Origin: JAXDLK01 sp034666665
GTDB lineage: Bacteria; Desulfobacterota; Binatia; JACPRU01
Reading direction: 5' to 3'
NCBI GenBank assembly: GCA_034666665.1
Contig: JAXDLK010000161.1
Location: 1-16,052, forward strand
Length of the DNA stretch: 16,052 nucleotides
Both the position numbers and the translations under genes were made by a program. Position 1 is the first letter of the stretch. Each line of letters opens with the position of its first letter. The notes under the pieces were generated by a model. That model saw only the letters and a list, made by a program, of their open reading frames with translations, was not told the origin of the DNA and ran no database searches. Below, piece after piece: positions 9,742 through 15,981 of this stretch.

Positions 9742-9768
9742 GCCTTCCCCCCGTTCGGGGGGCGAGGC
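9742..9768 (+). terminator. Strong hairpin after nuoN, possible terminator
   Basis: GCCTT plus CCCCCC pairs with GGGGGG plus GAGGC around a GTTC loop (9753-9756), with one unpaired C at 9763. That gives eleven pairs including one G-T. No T-run follows, so it is not a textbook intrinsic terminator. It could still end or stabilise the nuo transcript in a high-GC organism. Confidence 0.4.
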
Positions 9769-9777
9769 GAATTGGTT

Positions 9778-9795
9778 GCGGCCCGGAAGGGCCGC
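9778..9795 (+). other. Second hairpin with GNRA-type tetraloop
   Basis: GCGGCCC (9778-9784) pairs perfectly with GGGCCGC (9789-9795) around GGAA, a loop of the very stable GNRA class if transcribed. It stands 9 bases after the first hairpin. Its role is unknown; it may be part of a tandem terminator or a REP-like element. Confidence 0.45.
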
Positions 9796-9846
9796 GGTGG
9801 GGAACCCGCTCCGGCGCGTCGCTTCCTCTGCTTCGGCGGATTCCGT

Positions 9847-9852
9847 TAGAAT
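9847..9852 (+). promoter_or_regulatory. Possible -10 box for the phosphatidyltransferase gene
   Basis: TAGAAT matches TATAAT at five of six positions and lies in a locally AT-richer patch (ATTCCGTTAGAATCT). Transcription would start about 18 bases before the ATG at 9877. The sequence at the -35 position (around 9823-9828, TTCCTC) is poor. Confidence 0.35.
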
Positions 9853-9876
9853 CTCCGTCGGACGCTGCGGCGGCCG

Positions 9877-10518
9877 ATGGCGAATACCGTCACCTTTCTC
9901 CGGTTCTGCCTACTGTTCCTGATCATCGGGCTCCTCTACGGCGCACCTCCTGCGTGGCGCCTGGTCAACGCGCCCCTGGTGGTGTTGGTGATCGCCCTCG
10001 ACGCGCTCGACGGGTATCTCGCGCGGCGTCGCGGCGAGACGTCCGTCTTCGGCTCCGTCTTCGACATCGCGGTCGACCGTGCGGTCGAGAACGTCCTGTG
10101 GATCGTGCTCGCGGACGTGGGACGTGTACCGATCTGGGCACCGGTCGTGTTCGTGACGCGCGGCGCGTTCGTCGACTCGATTCGCAGCCACGCGGTCGCC
10201 GATGGTGAGACTCCGTTCGGGATGATGCGCGGCAGCCTCGCCCGCTTGCTGGTCGGCGGTCGGTTCCTGCGTGCGTTCTACGGTACGCTGAAGGCACTCA
10301 CCTTCGGTTTGCTGTTGTTCCTCGAACCGATGCCCGAGCTGCTGCCCGACTTCTGGCACCGGTGGTCGGCATCGCTCGAGAGCCTCACGTGGTCGCTCGT
10401 CCTGATCACGGTGATCCTCTGCGTCGTCCGCGGCGTGCCGGTGCTGTGGGAGTTCGTCCAGCGCGAAGCGGCGCCGCGACGTACCGAGAGCCGTCCGCGA
10501 CGGCGCGGGACGGCATGA
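9877..10518 (+). CDS. CDP-alcohol phosphatidyltransferase family protein
   Basis: Members of this family swap the CMP of a CDP-activated lipid or alcohol for another alcohol, making phospholipid headgroups in the inner membrane. The 213-residue product contains the complete family motif D-x2-D-G-x2-A-R-x8-G-x3-D-x3-D at residues 42-67, with Asp42, Asp45, Asp63 and Asp67 as the metal-binding and catalytic aspartates. About five or six membrane helices are predicted, and the tail is basic (RTESRPRRRGTA). The N-terminus (MANTVTFLRF) resembles the NxxTxxR start of PgsA, but the rest does not let me choose between phosphatidylglycerophosphate, phosphatidylinositol phosphate, or an unusual headgroup. 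It is followed 100 bases later by a histidine kinase gene on the same strand. Confidence 0.88.
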   Translation: MANTVTFLRFCLLFLIIGLLYGAPPAWRLVNAPLVVLVIALDALDGYLARRRGETSVFGSVFDIAVDRAVENVLWIVLADVGRVPIWAPVVFVTRGAFVDSIRSHAVADGETPFGMMRGSLARLLVGGRFLRAFYGTLKALTFGLLLFLEPMPELLPDFWHRWSASLESLTWSLVLITVILCVVRGVPVLWEFVQREAAPRRTESRPRRRGTA

Positions 10519-10618
10519 GGGCGGGAACCCCGCCGAGGCCACTTCCGCTTGACGGCAGAGACGGGCGGAGCGAAAGGGGACTCGATCGCCGTCGCCGGCG
10601 AGCCCTCGCGGAAGCACC

Positions 10619-11872
10619 ATGACGCGGCAGAACTTCGGCGAGAGGCTGGGCACGATCCTCGTGCTCCGCTGGCTTCTCGTCATCGCGACCTCGTATCTGC
10701 TGATCTTCAGCCGGTCGCTGTCCGAGGTGTCCGTGCCGCTCGCGTCGTTCGTCGCCGGCTATCTCGCCTCGGGGCTGGTGGTGCCGCTGCTCGCGAAACG
10801 CTTCGCCGCACGCGAGGTCTTCTACTTCGCGGTGGTGCTCTTCGACGCCGTGGCGGTGACCGTCGGATTGACGCTCGCCCGCGAGACCTCGGGCGACTTC
10901 TTCGCGGTGTACTTCATCGTGCTGTTCGTCGCCGTGGTCGTCGGCCGCCTCGGCATCCTGCTGGTGGCGACGTTGCTGGTCGCCGGCGTGCATCTCGCGA
11001 GCGTCGGATTGATCCTCGGGCCGGATCACCTGCTCGAAGAGCGTTACGTGCTGCGGCTTCCGTTCCTCTTCGCCGTCGCCCTCTTCGTCGGCCACCTCGT
11101 GCAGCAGATCCGCGCGGCCGAGCGGACGATGGAGGAGATGCGCGAGCAGGAACGATTGAAGATGGAGCTGCTCTCCTCCGTCATTCACGACCTCAAGAAC
11201 CCGCTCGGCGTCATTCAGCCGCTCGCCGAGATGCTCCTCGCCGGCGAGTGCGGGCCGCTCACGGCGCAGCAGGCCGATTTCATCCGCCGCATCCATGCGA
11301 GCGTCCGGCGGGTGATCACTCTCTCGCTCAACCTGATCGACAGCACGCGCATCGAATCGGGACGGTTGATGCTGCAGCGCTCCGCGGCTCGTCTGGTCGA
11401 CGTCGTCGACGAGGCGGTCGCGCTCGCGAGCACCGCGAGCGAGCTCAAGGGCATCGACCTCCGCGTCGAAGCCGAGCCGGGGCTGCCGGCGGTGGACGTC
11501 GACGTGGTGCAGATCGAGCGCGTGATCGCGAACCTGCTCGACAACGCGATCAAATACACGTCGGCCGGAGGGTCGGTGCGCGTTTCCATCACGCGAATCG
11601 GCCGCGACGTGGTGCTCGCGGTGAGCGACAACGGCCCGGGAATCCCGCCCGAGGAGCTGCCGACGCTCTGGGACAAGTACCGCCGCCGGGCAGCCAACAG
11701 ACGGGTGAGCGGCTCCGGCCTCGGCCTCTTCATCGTCAAGGCGATCGTCGAGGCACACGGCGGCACCGTGGCGATCGACAGCCGTGTCGGCGACGGCACG
11801 ACCGTCACCGTACGGCTGCCCGGGGGGAACGACGCGGCAGCGGAGCTTTCCTTCGCGGGCGGCGCCGCGTGA
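10619..11872 (+). CDS. Membrane-anchored sensor histidine kinase
   Basis: This 417-residue protein has a membrane region of about six helices (residues 12-162), with almost no periplasmic domain, followed by a short coiled-coil linker (165-182). The kinase core is complete: H-box SSVIHDLKNPLGVI with phospho-acceptor His190, N-box NLLDNAIKY (305-313), G1 box DNGPGIP (337-343), F-box region LWDKYRRR and G2 box GSGLGLFIVKAI (365-376). It should autophosphorylate and pass phosphate to an aspartate of a response regulator. None is encoded within the window, so it is an orphan kinase here. The signal is probably sensed in or at the membrane. A weak GGAAG at 10610-10614 precedes the ATG. The gene may be co-transcribed with the phosphatidyltransferase gene, since I see no clear promoter in the 100-base gap. 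Confidence 0.93.
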   Translation: MTRQNFGERLGTILVLRWLLVIATSYLLIFSRSLSEVSVPLASFVAGYLASGLVVPLLAKRFAAREVFYFAVVLFDAVAVTVGLTLARETSGDFFAVYFIVLFVAVVVGRLGILLVATLLVAGVHLASVGLILGPDHLLEERYVLRLPFLFAVALFVGHLVQQIRAAERTMEEMREQERLKMELLSSVIHDLKNPLGVIQPLAEMLLAGECGPLTAQQADFIRRIHASVRRVITLSLNLIDSTRIESGRLMLQRSAARLVDVVDEAVALASTASELKGIDLRVEAEPGLPAVDVDVVQIERVIANLLDNAIKYTSAGGSVRVSITRIGRDVVLAVSDNGPGIPPEELPTLWDKYRRRAANRRVSGSGLGLFIVKAIVEAHGGTVAIDSRVGDGTTVTVRLPGGNDAAAELSFAGGAA

Positions 11873-11903
11873 CGGGCTGCGCTCACGGCAGCAGCGTCGC
11901 AGG

Positions 11904-11931
11904 TTGACCGGCGGCCCGTGCGCCGACAAAT
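11904..11931 (+). promoter_or_regulatory. Alternative promoter candidate before the second kinase
   Basis: TTGACC (11904-11909) matches the -35 at five of six positions; 16 bases later ACAAAT (11926-11931) matches the -10 at three of six. It competes with the better -10 at 11965-11970. Confidence 0.2.
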
Positions 11932-11954
11932 CGCGGCAGGTTTCGTTTGCGGCA

Positions 11955-11977
11955 CTCGATCCGCTTTAATGGTCGAG
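11955..11977 (+). promoter_or_regulatory. -10 box flanked by inverted repeat before the PAS kinase
   Basis: TTTAAT at 11965-11970 matches the -10 consensus at five of six positions and lies about 20 bases before the GTG at 11991. It sits between the arms of CTCGA (11955-11959) and TCGAG (11973-11977), spaced 13 bases, which looks like a small operator over the promoter. No good -35 box is seen at the right distance. The arms are short, so chance is possible. Confidence 0.3.
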
Positions 11978-11990
11978 CGGTGTTCGAAGC

Positions 11991-14000
11991 GTGAGCTCCG
12001 GCTGGCGTCGCGAGGCGATCGGACAAGAGGCCACCGAGTTGCTGGTGAGGCGCTGCCGCGCCGGTCTCGGGATCGCGCTCGCCTCCATCATTCTATTCGC
12101 CATCGGCGACGTCTTCCTCGATCCCGACCGGCTCGTGCCGCTGTGGACGTTGAAGGGGGTACAGCTCGCGGCTCTCGCCCTCGCGTTCGTGCTCCTCGGT
12201 CTCCGGCCGGAGCGTGCCCGGTGGGTGGCGGTCGTCGTGGCGGCGATCCTCTGCGCGACGACCGCCGTCGCCGGTCGGATCGAAGGAGAGGCGACCACCA
12301 CGGCCTTCCTGTTCGTCGTGCTGACGATGTGCACCGCGACGCTGCTTCCCTGGGGTGCCCTGCCGCAGCTCGCGGTGGTCGCTGCCGCGACTGTCGCGTT
12401 GCTCGCGACGGTCGAAGCGACGACGGGGCTCCGCGCCGCCGCGTATCCCTTCCTCGGCGTGATCGTCGCGTTCGCCGCGTCGGTCTACGTGGCGCACGTC
12501 TTCGAGCGTTACCGGCGGGAGAACGAGGAACGAACGAAGGCGCTCGGCCGGAGCGAAGACCGGCTCCGGCGCGTGTTCGAGTCGAGCCTCGATGCGGCGA
12601 CGGTGCGGTCCCTGGACACCGGCAAGTTCGTCGACGTGAACCGCGAGTTCGAGAGGTTCTCCGGGTTCCGGCGAGAGGAGGCGATCGGCAGATCGCCTCT
12701 CGAGCTCGGCCTCTGGCCGGAGCCGGGCGCGTACGAGCAGGGGCTGCAGCAGATCCTCTCCTCGGGCGAGGTGCGGAATCGCGAGGCCACGGTGCGCGTG
12801 AAGGACGGAACGCTGCGGTTCGGCCTCGCCTCGGCGACCCTCGTCGAGCACGGAGGCGAGCGGCTGCTGCTCACGTTCTTCCGTGACATCACCGATCGGA
12901 AGCGTGCGGAGGAAGCGCTGCGCGACAGCCGCGAGCGGCTCGAGCTGGCGCTGGCGGCGGGCGACATCGGTACGTGGACGTGGCGGCTCGGCGGCGAGTT
13001 CGTCGCCGACGAGCGGCTGCGCGCCATCCTCGATCTTCCATCCGGCGCGGCGGCGGCGACGCTCGACGATTTCGTCGGGCGCGTTCATCCCGACGATGCG
13101 GGCCGGGTGCGCCGCGCGGTCGAGCGTGCCCGCGCCGAAGGGGTCGGATACGACATCGACTTCCGGATCCGGGTGCACGGCGGGGTCCGTCACCTGTTCG
13201 GCCGTGCCGCGGTCACGTTGGACCCCGCCGGGAACGCGCTGCGGCTGACCGGCGTCTGCCTCGACGTCACGCAGCGCAAGAACGCAGAAGCGCTGGCCGT
13301 GGAGGCGCAGGAGCTCGCGCGGTCGAACGAGGAGCTCGAGCAGTTCGCCTACGTCGCTTCCCACGATCTGCAGGAGCCGCTCCGGATGGTGGCGAGCTAC
13401 ACCCAGCTCCTCGAGCGCCGCTACCGGGGGAGTCTCGATGCCGATGCCGACGAGTTCATCGGCTACGCGGTCGAGGGTGCGCAACGCATGCAGCGCATGA
13501 TCGACGACCTGCTCGCGTACTCCCGACTCACCGGGAACGGACGGCGCCGCGGTGCCGTCGCGTGCGACCGAGCCCTGGACGAGGCGCTCGCGAACCTGCG
13601 CGGGGCGATGGAGGACTCCGGCGCCGTCGTCGAGCGCGAAGCGCTGCCGACCGTCACCGGCGACGCCGCGCAGCTCACGCAGCTCTTCCAGAACCTGGTC
13701 GGCAACGCGATCAAGTTTCGACGTGAAGGCCCGCCGCGTGTGCACCTCTCCGCCGAGCGCAGGGACGACCGGTGGCTGTTCGCCTGTCGCGACGACGGCA
13801 TCGGCATCCCGCCGGAGCAGCGCGAGCGGATCTTCGCGATCTTCCAGCGCTTGCACTCGCGAAGCGAGTATCCAGGCAGCGGGATCGGCTTGACCATCTG
13901 CAAGAAGGTGGTCGAGCGCCACGGCGGCGAGATCTGGGTGGAGTCGGAGCCCGGGCGCGGCGCGACGTTCTTCTTCACGGTGCCTGCGCTTCTCGACTGA
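11991..14000 (+). CDS. PAS domain sensor histidine kinase with membrane anchor
   Basis: This 669-residue kinase has about six membrane helices (residues 22-170), a coiled-coil linker (172-192), a first PAS domain (about 190-300, ending FFRDITDRKRAEE), a second PAS domain with PAC tail (about 312-432, ending CLDVTQRKNAEA), a coiled coil (435-452), then HisKA and HATPase domains. The H-box is ASHDLQEPLRMVASY with His458. The N-box is QNLVGNAIKF (567-576), G1 is DDGIGIPP (601-608) and G2 is GSGIGLTICKKV (629-640). The SHDLQEPLRMV type of HisKA is the one found in phytochrome-like and multi-PAS kinases. No cofactor ligand (heme, flavin) is evident in either PAS. GTG 11991 is the start; there is no clear ribosome site. 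No response regulator is encoded nearby. Confidence 0.94.
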   Translation: MSSGWRREAIGQEATELLVRRCRAGLGIALASIILFAIGDVFLDPDRLVPLWTLKGVQLAALALAFVLLGLRPERARWVAVVVAAILCATTAVAGRIEGEATTTAFLFVVLTMCTATLLPWGALPQLAVVAAATVALLATVEATTGLRAAAYPFLGVIVAFAASVYVAHVFERYRRENEERTKALGRSEDRLRRVFESSLDAATVRSLDTGKFVDVNREFERFSGFRREEAIGRSPLELGLWPEPGAYEQGLQQILSSGEVRNREATVRVKDGTLRFGLASATLVEHGGERLLLTFFRDITDRKRAEEALRDSRERLELALAAGDIGTWTWRLGGEFVADERLRAILDLPSGAAAATLDDFVGRVHPDDAGRVRRAVERARAEGVGYDIDFRIRVHGGVRHLFGRAAVTLDPAGNALRLTGVCLDVTQRKNAEALAVEAQELARSNEELEQFAYVASHDLQEPLRMVASYTQLLERRYRGSLDADADEFIGYAVEGAQRMQRMIDDLLAYSRLTGNGRRRGAVACDRALDEALANLRGAMEDSGAVVEREALPTVTGDAAQLTQLFQNLVGNAIKFRREGPPRVHLSAERRDDRWLFACRDDGIGIPPEQRERIFAIFQRLHSRSEYPGSGIGLTICKKVVERHGGEIWVESEPGRGATFFFTVPALLD

Positions 14001-14062
14001 GTGCTCGAGCGCCCGGATCCGGCGACCGCCCGAATGCTCAGGCTCCCGTCCGCCGGGATGCG

Positions 14063-14071
14063 TGCTATACG
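14063..14071 (+). promoter_or_regulatory. Extended -10 promoter, probably leaderless
   Basis: TG at 14063-14064 and TATACG at 14066-14071 form an extended -10 (TGnTATAnn). A start site seven bases on would fall on the ATG at 14078, which fits a leaderless mRNA and the absence of a ribosome site. No -35 box is clear. Confidence 0.35.
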
Positions 14072-14077
14072 GCGTGG

Positions 14078-14275
14078 ATGGGCAAGCGCCTCGCGGAAGC
14101 AACGGTTCGGCGACTGCCCATCGGTTCGCGCAACGGGGCGATTTGCGTGATCTGCGGCGGCGCCATCATCGAGCAGGAGAGCCACCTGCCGACGGCGACC
14201 TACCCGCACCGGCGCGTCTGCCGCACCTGCGGAGCCGAGTACCACACGACCATGCCTCAGACCGTGAAATACTGA
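14078..14275 (+). CDS. Small zinc-ribbon protein of unknown function
   Basis: I do not recognise this 65-residue protein as a named family. It has two CxxC knuckles, Cys23/Cys26 (CVIC) and Cys48/Cys51 (CRTC), 21 residues apart, the arrangement of a zinc ribbon. Between them lie GGAIIEQESHLPTATYPH with three histidines nearby, and the N-terminus is basic (MGKRLAEATVRR). Paired CxxC motifs, a clear start and stop and an own promoter-like sequence support a real gene. The reading frame is open upstream into the PAS kinase gene, but that part has no meaningful sequence. It lies between the PAS kinase and mscL. A role in nucleic-acid or protein binding is only a guess from the fold. Confidence 0.65.
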   Translation: MGKRLAEATVRRLPIGSRNGAICVICGGAIIEQESHLPTATYPHRRVCRTCGAEYHTTMPQTVKY

Positions 14276-14355
14276 CCGGGCCTCCACGACACGACGCCGC
14301 ACTGGGGTGGCGTTCGCGCCCCCCGACAGGCGCGCTTCCGCGATGTACCGGAGCG

Positions 14356-14362
14356 AAAGGAG
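14356..14362 (+). promoter_or_regulatory. Ribosome binding site that fixes the mscL start
   Basis: AAAGGAG lies 7 bases before ATG 14370 and is the strongest Shine-Dalgarno match in the window. It rules out the upstream in-frame ATGs at 14307 and 14343, which would add up to 21 non-conserved residues. Confidence 0.8.
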
Positions 14363-14369
14363 CTGCGAG

Positions 14370-14819
14370 ATGATCAAGGAGTTCAAGGAATTCGCCATGC
14401 GCGGGAACGTCGTCGACATGGCGATCGGCGTGGTCATCGGCGGCGCCTTCGGCAAGATCGTCGGCTCCTTCACGAACGATCTCCTGATGCCGCCGCTCGG
14501 GCTGCTGCTCGGCCGCGTCGACTTCTCGAGCCTGTTCGTCAATCTGTCGGGCCACCCCTACGCGACGCTCGCCGAGGCCAAGGCGGCGGGAGCGCCGACG
14601 CTCAACCTCGGCGTGTTCGCGAACACGGTGCTCGATTTCGTCATCATCGCCTTCGCCGTGTTCCTGCTCGTTCAACAGATGCAGCGCTTCACGCGCAAGG
14701 CGTCGCCCGCACCGGAGGCGTCCGCGCCGACGACCAAGGAGTGCCCGCAGTGCCTCGAGGTGATCCCGCTCAAGGCCAGGCGGTGCGGGCACTGCACCTC
14801 GGAGCTTCAGGCGGCGTGA
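14370..14819 (+). CDS. mscL: Large-conductance mechanosensitive channel MscL with zinc-ribbon tail
   Basis: MscL opens a wide pore when the membrane is stretched and protects cells from bursting on osmotic downshock. The 149-residue protein has the near-invariant N-terminus IKEFKEFAMRGNVVDMAIGV (amphipathic helix and start of TM1), the TM1 pore segment (15-45, ending LLMPPLGLLLG), a periplasmic loop (about 50-80) and TM2 (82-105, FANTVLDFVIIAFAVFLLV). The usual cytoplasmic helical bundle is replaced after a Pro/Ala linker by KECPQCLEVIPLKARRCGHC, with Cys125/128 and Cys139/142 forming a zinc ribbon. I chose ATG 14370 because of the preceding AAAGGAG and alignment with MscL starts. The stop overlaps a possible GTG (14816) of the next gene. 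Confidence 0.97.
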   Translation: MIKEFKEFAMRGNVVDMAIGVVIGGAFGKIVGSFTNDLLMPPLGLLLGRVDFSSLFVNLSGHPYATLAEAKAAGAPTLNLGVFANTVLDFVIIAFAVFLLVQQMQRFTRKASPAPEASAPTTKECPQCLEVIPLKARRCGHCTSELQAA

Positions 14820-14893
14820 AGCAGCGGACTGCGCAATCGGGCTGCGACGCCGGCGCATCCGAGCAGGACACGACGAACCCGGCACGGGCCGGC

Positions 14894-15262
14894 ATGGGAA
14901 TCGTCGGCGAACGCCTCGAGCGCTGGAAGTCCGCGTGGGAGAGCTGCGACCTCGAGCGGATCGTCGCGCTGTACGAGCCGGATGCCACCCATGCGAGCAA
15001 GCTCGTGCTCCGGCTGTATGCCGAGCTCGAGCGGCCGGTGCTGCGCGGCACCGAGGAGGTCCGCGAATACGTGCGACGCGGCCTCGCCTGGTTCCACCGG
15101 CTCGAGATCGAGATCGTCTCCGTCACCGCCACCGGCGAGCGCGACGTGGTCGAGTACCGCCGGCACTCGAACCTCGACGGCCCGAGCGCCGCCCATGCGA
15201 TCGAGGTCATCGACTGGGCGGGCCCGCGAATCCGCTCCGCCGTCGTCTTTCACTTCTCCTGA
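14894..15262 (+). CDS. SnoaL/NTF2-like domain protein
   Basis: The 122-residue product looks like a single cone-shaped NTF2/SnoaL-like domain. An opening helix ERWKSAWESCDLERIVALYEPDA is typical of the family. LRGTEEVREYVRRGLAWF and alternating strands (LEIEIVSVTATG, DVVEYRR, HAIEVIDW, RIRSAVVFHF) follow. Members include isomerases, dehydratases, small binding proteins and many with no known activity, so I give no reaction. The start is uncertain. ATG 14894 begins just before the conserved helix but has no ribosome site. GTG 14816 overlaps the mscL stop (GTGA) and would add 26 low-complexity residues, with translational coupling. The 3' end overlaps the opposing DUF3047 gene by 13 bases. Confidence 0.75.
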   Translation: MGIVGERLERWKSAWESCDLERIVALYEPDATHASKLVLRLYAELERPVLRGTEEVREYVRRGLAWFHRLEIEIVSVTATGERDVVEYRRHSNLDGPSAAHAIEVIDWAGPRIRSAVVFHFS

Positions 15263-15981
15263 GTCGTCTGCGGCCGGCGGAACACGACGTCACCGTAGGA
15301 CGCCGACGCGGAAGCACCCGTGTCGTCGGTATCGGTCATGATCGCGACTCCGGAGATCGGCGGCGGGTCGTGGCCGAACGCGCCGCGGAAATCCTCGAGC
15401 AGGTTCCGCTGCTCCGTGACCCAGGTACCGACGCGCCCGCGGCCGCTCTCGACGACGATCATCATCGCTCGCGCGGTGTACGGGTTCGGCACCACGGTGC
15501 CGAGCGGGGCGCGCGCCTCCCAGATGTAGTTGATCGCCGCGCCGGGCGGGTATTCGCCGTAGTAGAGGCGCGCGGCCTCGAACTTCGCCTTCTCGAGAAC
15601 GCTCGCCCGGCTCGGCTCGTACTCGAACGCGACGTAGAGCCTCGCAGGATAGTCGTCGCCCGACTTCTTCCGCACGTCCGATCCCTCGATCAGACCATCG
15701 ATCTTCCACCGCCATTCGACGAGAGGGTACTCGCGCGCGTCGATGCGGAGCTTGCGGATCCAACCGGACGCGGCGCCGCGGCTCGTCGCGTGCACCACGA
15801 CCACGCCGTCGATCGCCTGCAAACGATAGTCGGTCGCCCGTTCGATTCGCGGAAAGCGCAGCGGCTCCCAGCCGGGCGGCGGCACTTCTCCCGGCGTCGC
15901 CGCGGAGAAGCGGCCGACCTCGAGCACGGCGGGTGCCGCGAGCGCCGCCGAAAGCGCGACGCCGACGAGCGCGGACGTCAT
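15250..15981 (-). CDS. DUF3047 family secreted protein
   Basis: This protein belongs, by its motifs, to the uncharacterised DUF3047 family. From ATG 15981 it has 243 residues. It begins with a hydrophobic segment (about 2-20, rich in Ala, Leu and Val) that looks like a signal peptide. Family-type blocks follow: VEWRWKIDGLIEGSDVRKKSGDDYPARLYVAFEY, INYIWEARAPLGTVVPNPYT, then GTWVTEQRNLLEDFRGAFGHDPPPISGVAIMTDTDDTG and SYGDVVFRR. It is probably periplasmic and beta-rich; no function is known to me. ATG 15981 is chosen because it overlaps the upstream gene's stop as ATGA. A GTG at 15999 would add MARVAA and give the signal peptide a positive N-terminus, so it remains possible. It is convergent with the SnoaL-like gene, overlapping by 13 bases. 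Confidence 0.85.
   Translation of the reverse strand: MTSALVGVALSAALAAPAVLEVGRFSAATPGEVPPPGWEPLRFPRIERATDYRLQAIDGVVVVHATSRGAASGWIRKLRIDAREYPLVEWRWKIDGLIEGSDVRKKSGDDYPARLYVAFEYEPSRASVLEKAKFEAARLYYGEYPPGAAINYIWEARAPLGTVVPNPYTARAMMIVVESGRGRVGTWVTEQRNLLEDFRGAFGHDPPPISGVAIMTDTDDTGASASASYGDVVFRRPQTTQEK

Larger units (their letters stand above)
9698..9809. repeat. Imperfect inverted repeat enclosing two hairpins, after nuoN
   Basis: The left arm GCGGGGAATCCAC (9698-9710) can pair with the right arm GTGGGGAACCCGC (9797-9809): five pairs at the outside, a 4x4 internal loop (GAAT/GGAA), then four pairs. Two separate hairpins (9742-9768 and 9778-9795) lie inside, so the whole would fold as a branched structure. 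It resembles REP-type or small non-coding mobile palindromic elements, or a strong transcript end. Only one copy is visible here, so its repeat status is unknown. Confidence 0.4.

Noticed and set aside
10520..10534. Hairpin GGCGGG-AAC-CCCGCC just after the phosphatidyltransferase stop
   Set aside because: The loop is tight and no T-run follows, so I cannot call it a terminator; it may be incidental in GC-rich DNA.
10542..10614. Inverted repeat CTTCCGC ... GCGGAAG before the first kinase gene
   Set aside because: Seven-base arms 59 bases apart are expected by chance in this composition, and no promoter lies between them.
14013..14022. Palindrome CCGGATCCGG after the PAS kinase
   Set aside because: A ten-base GC-rich palindrome with no loop or T-run is not a terminator and is too short to support an operator call.
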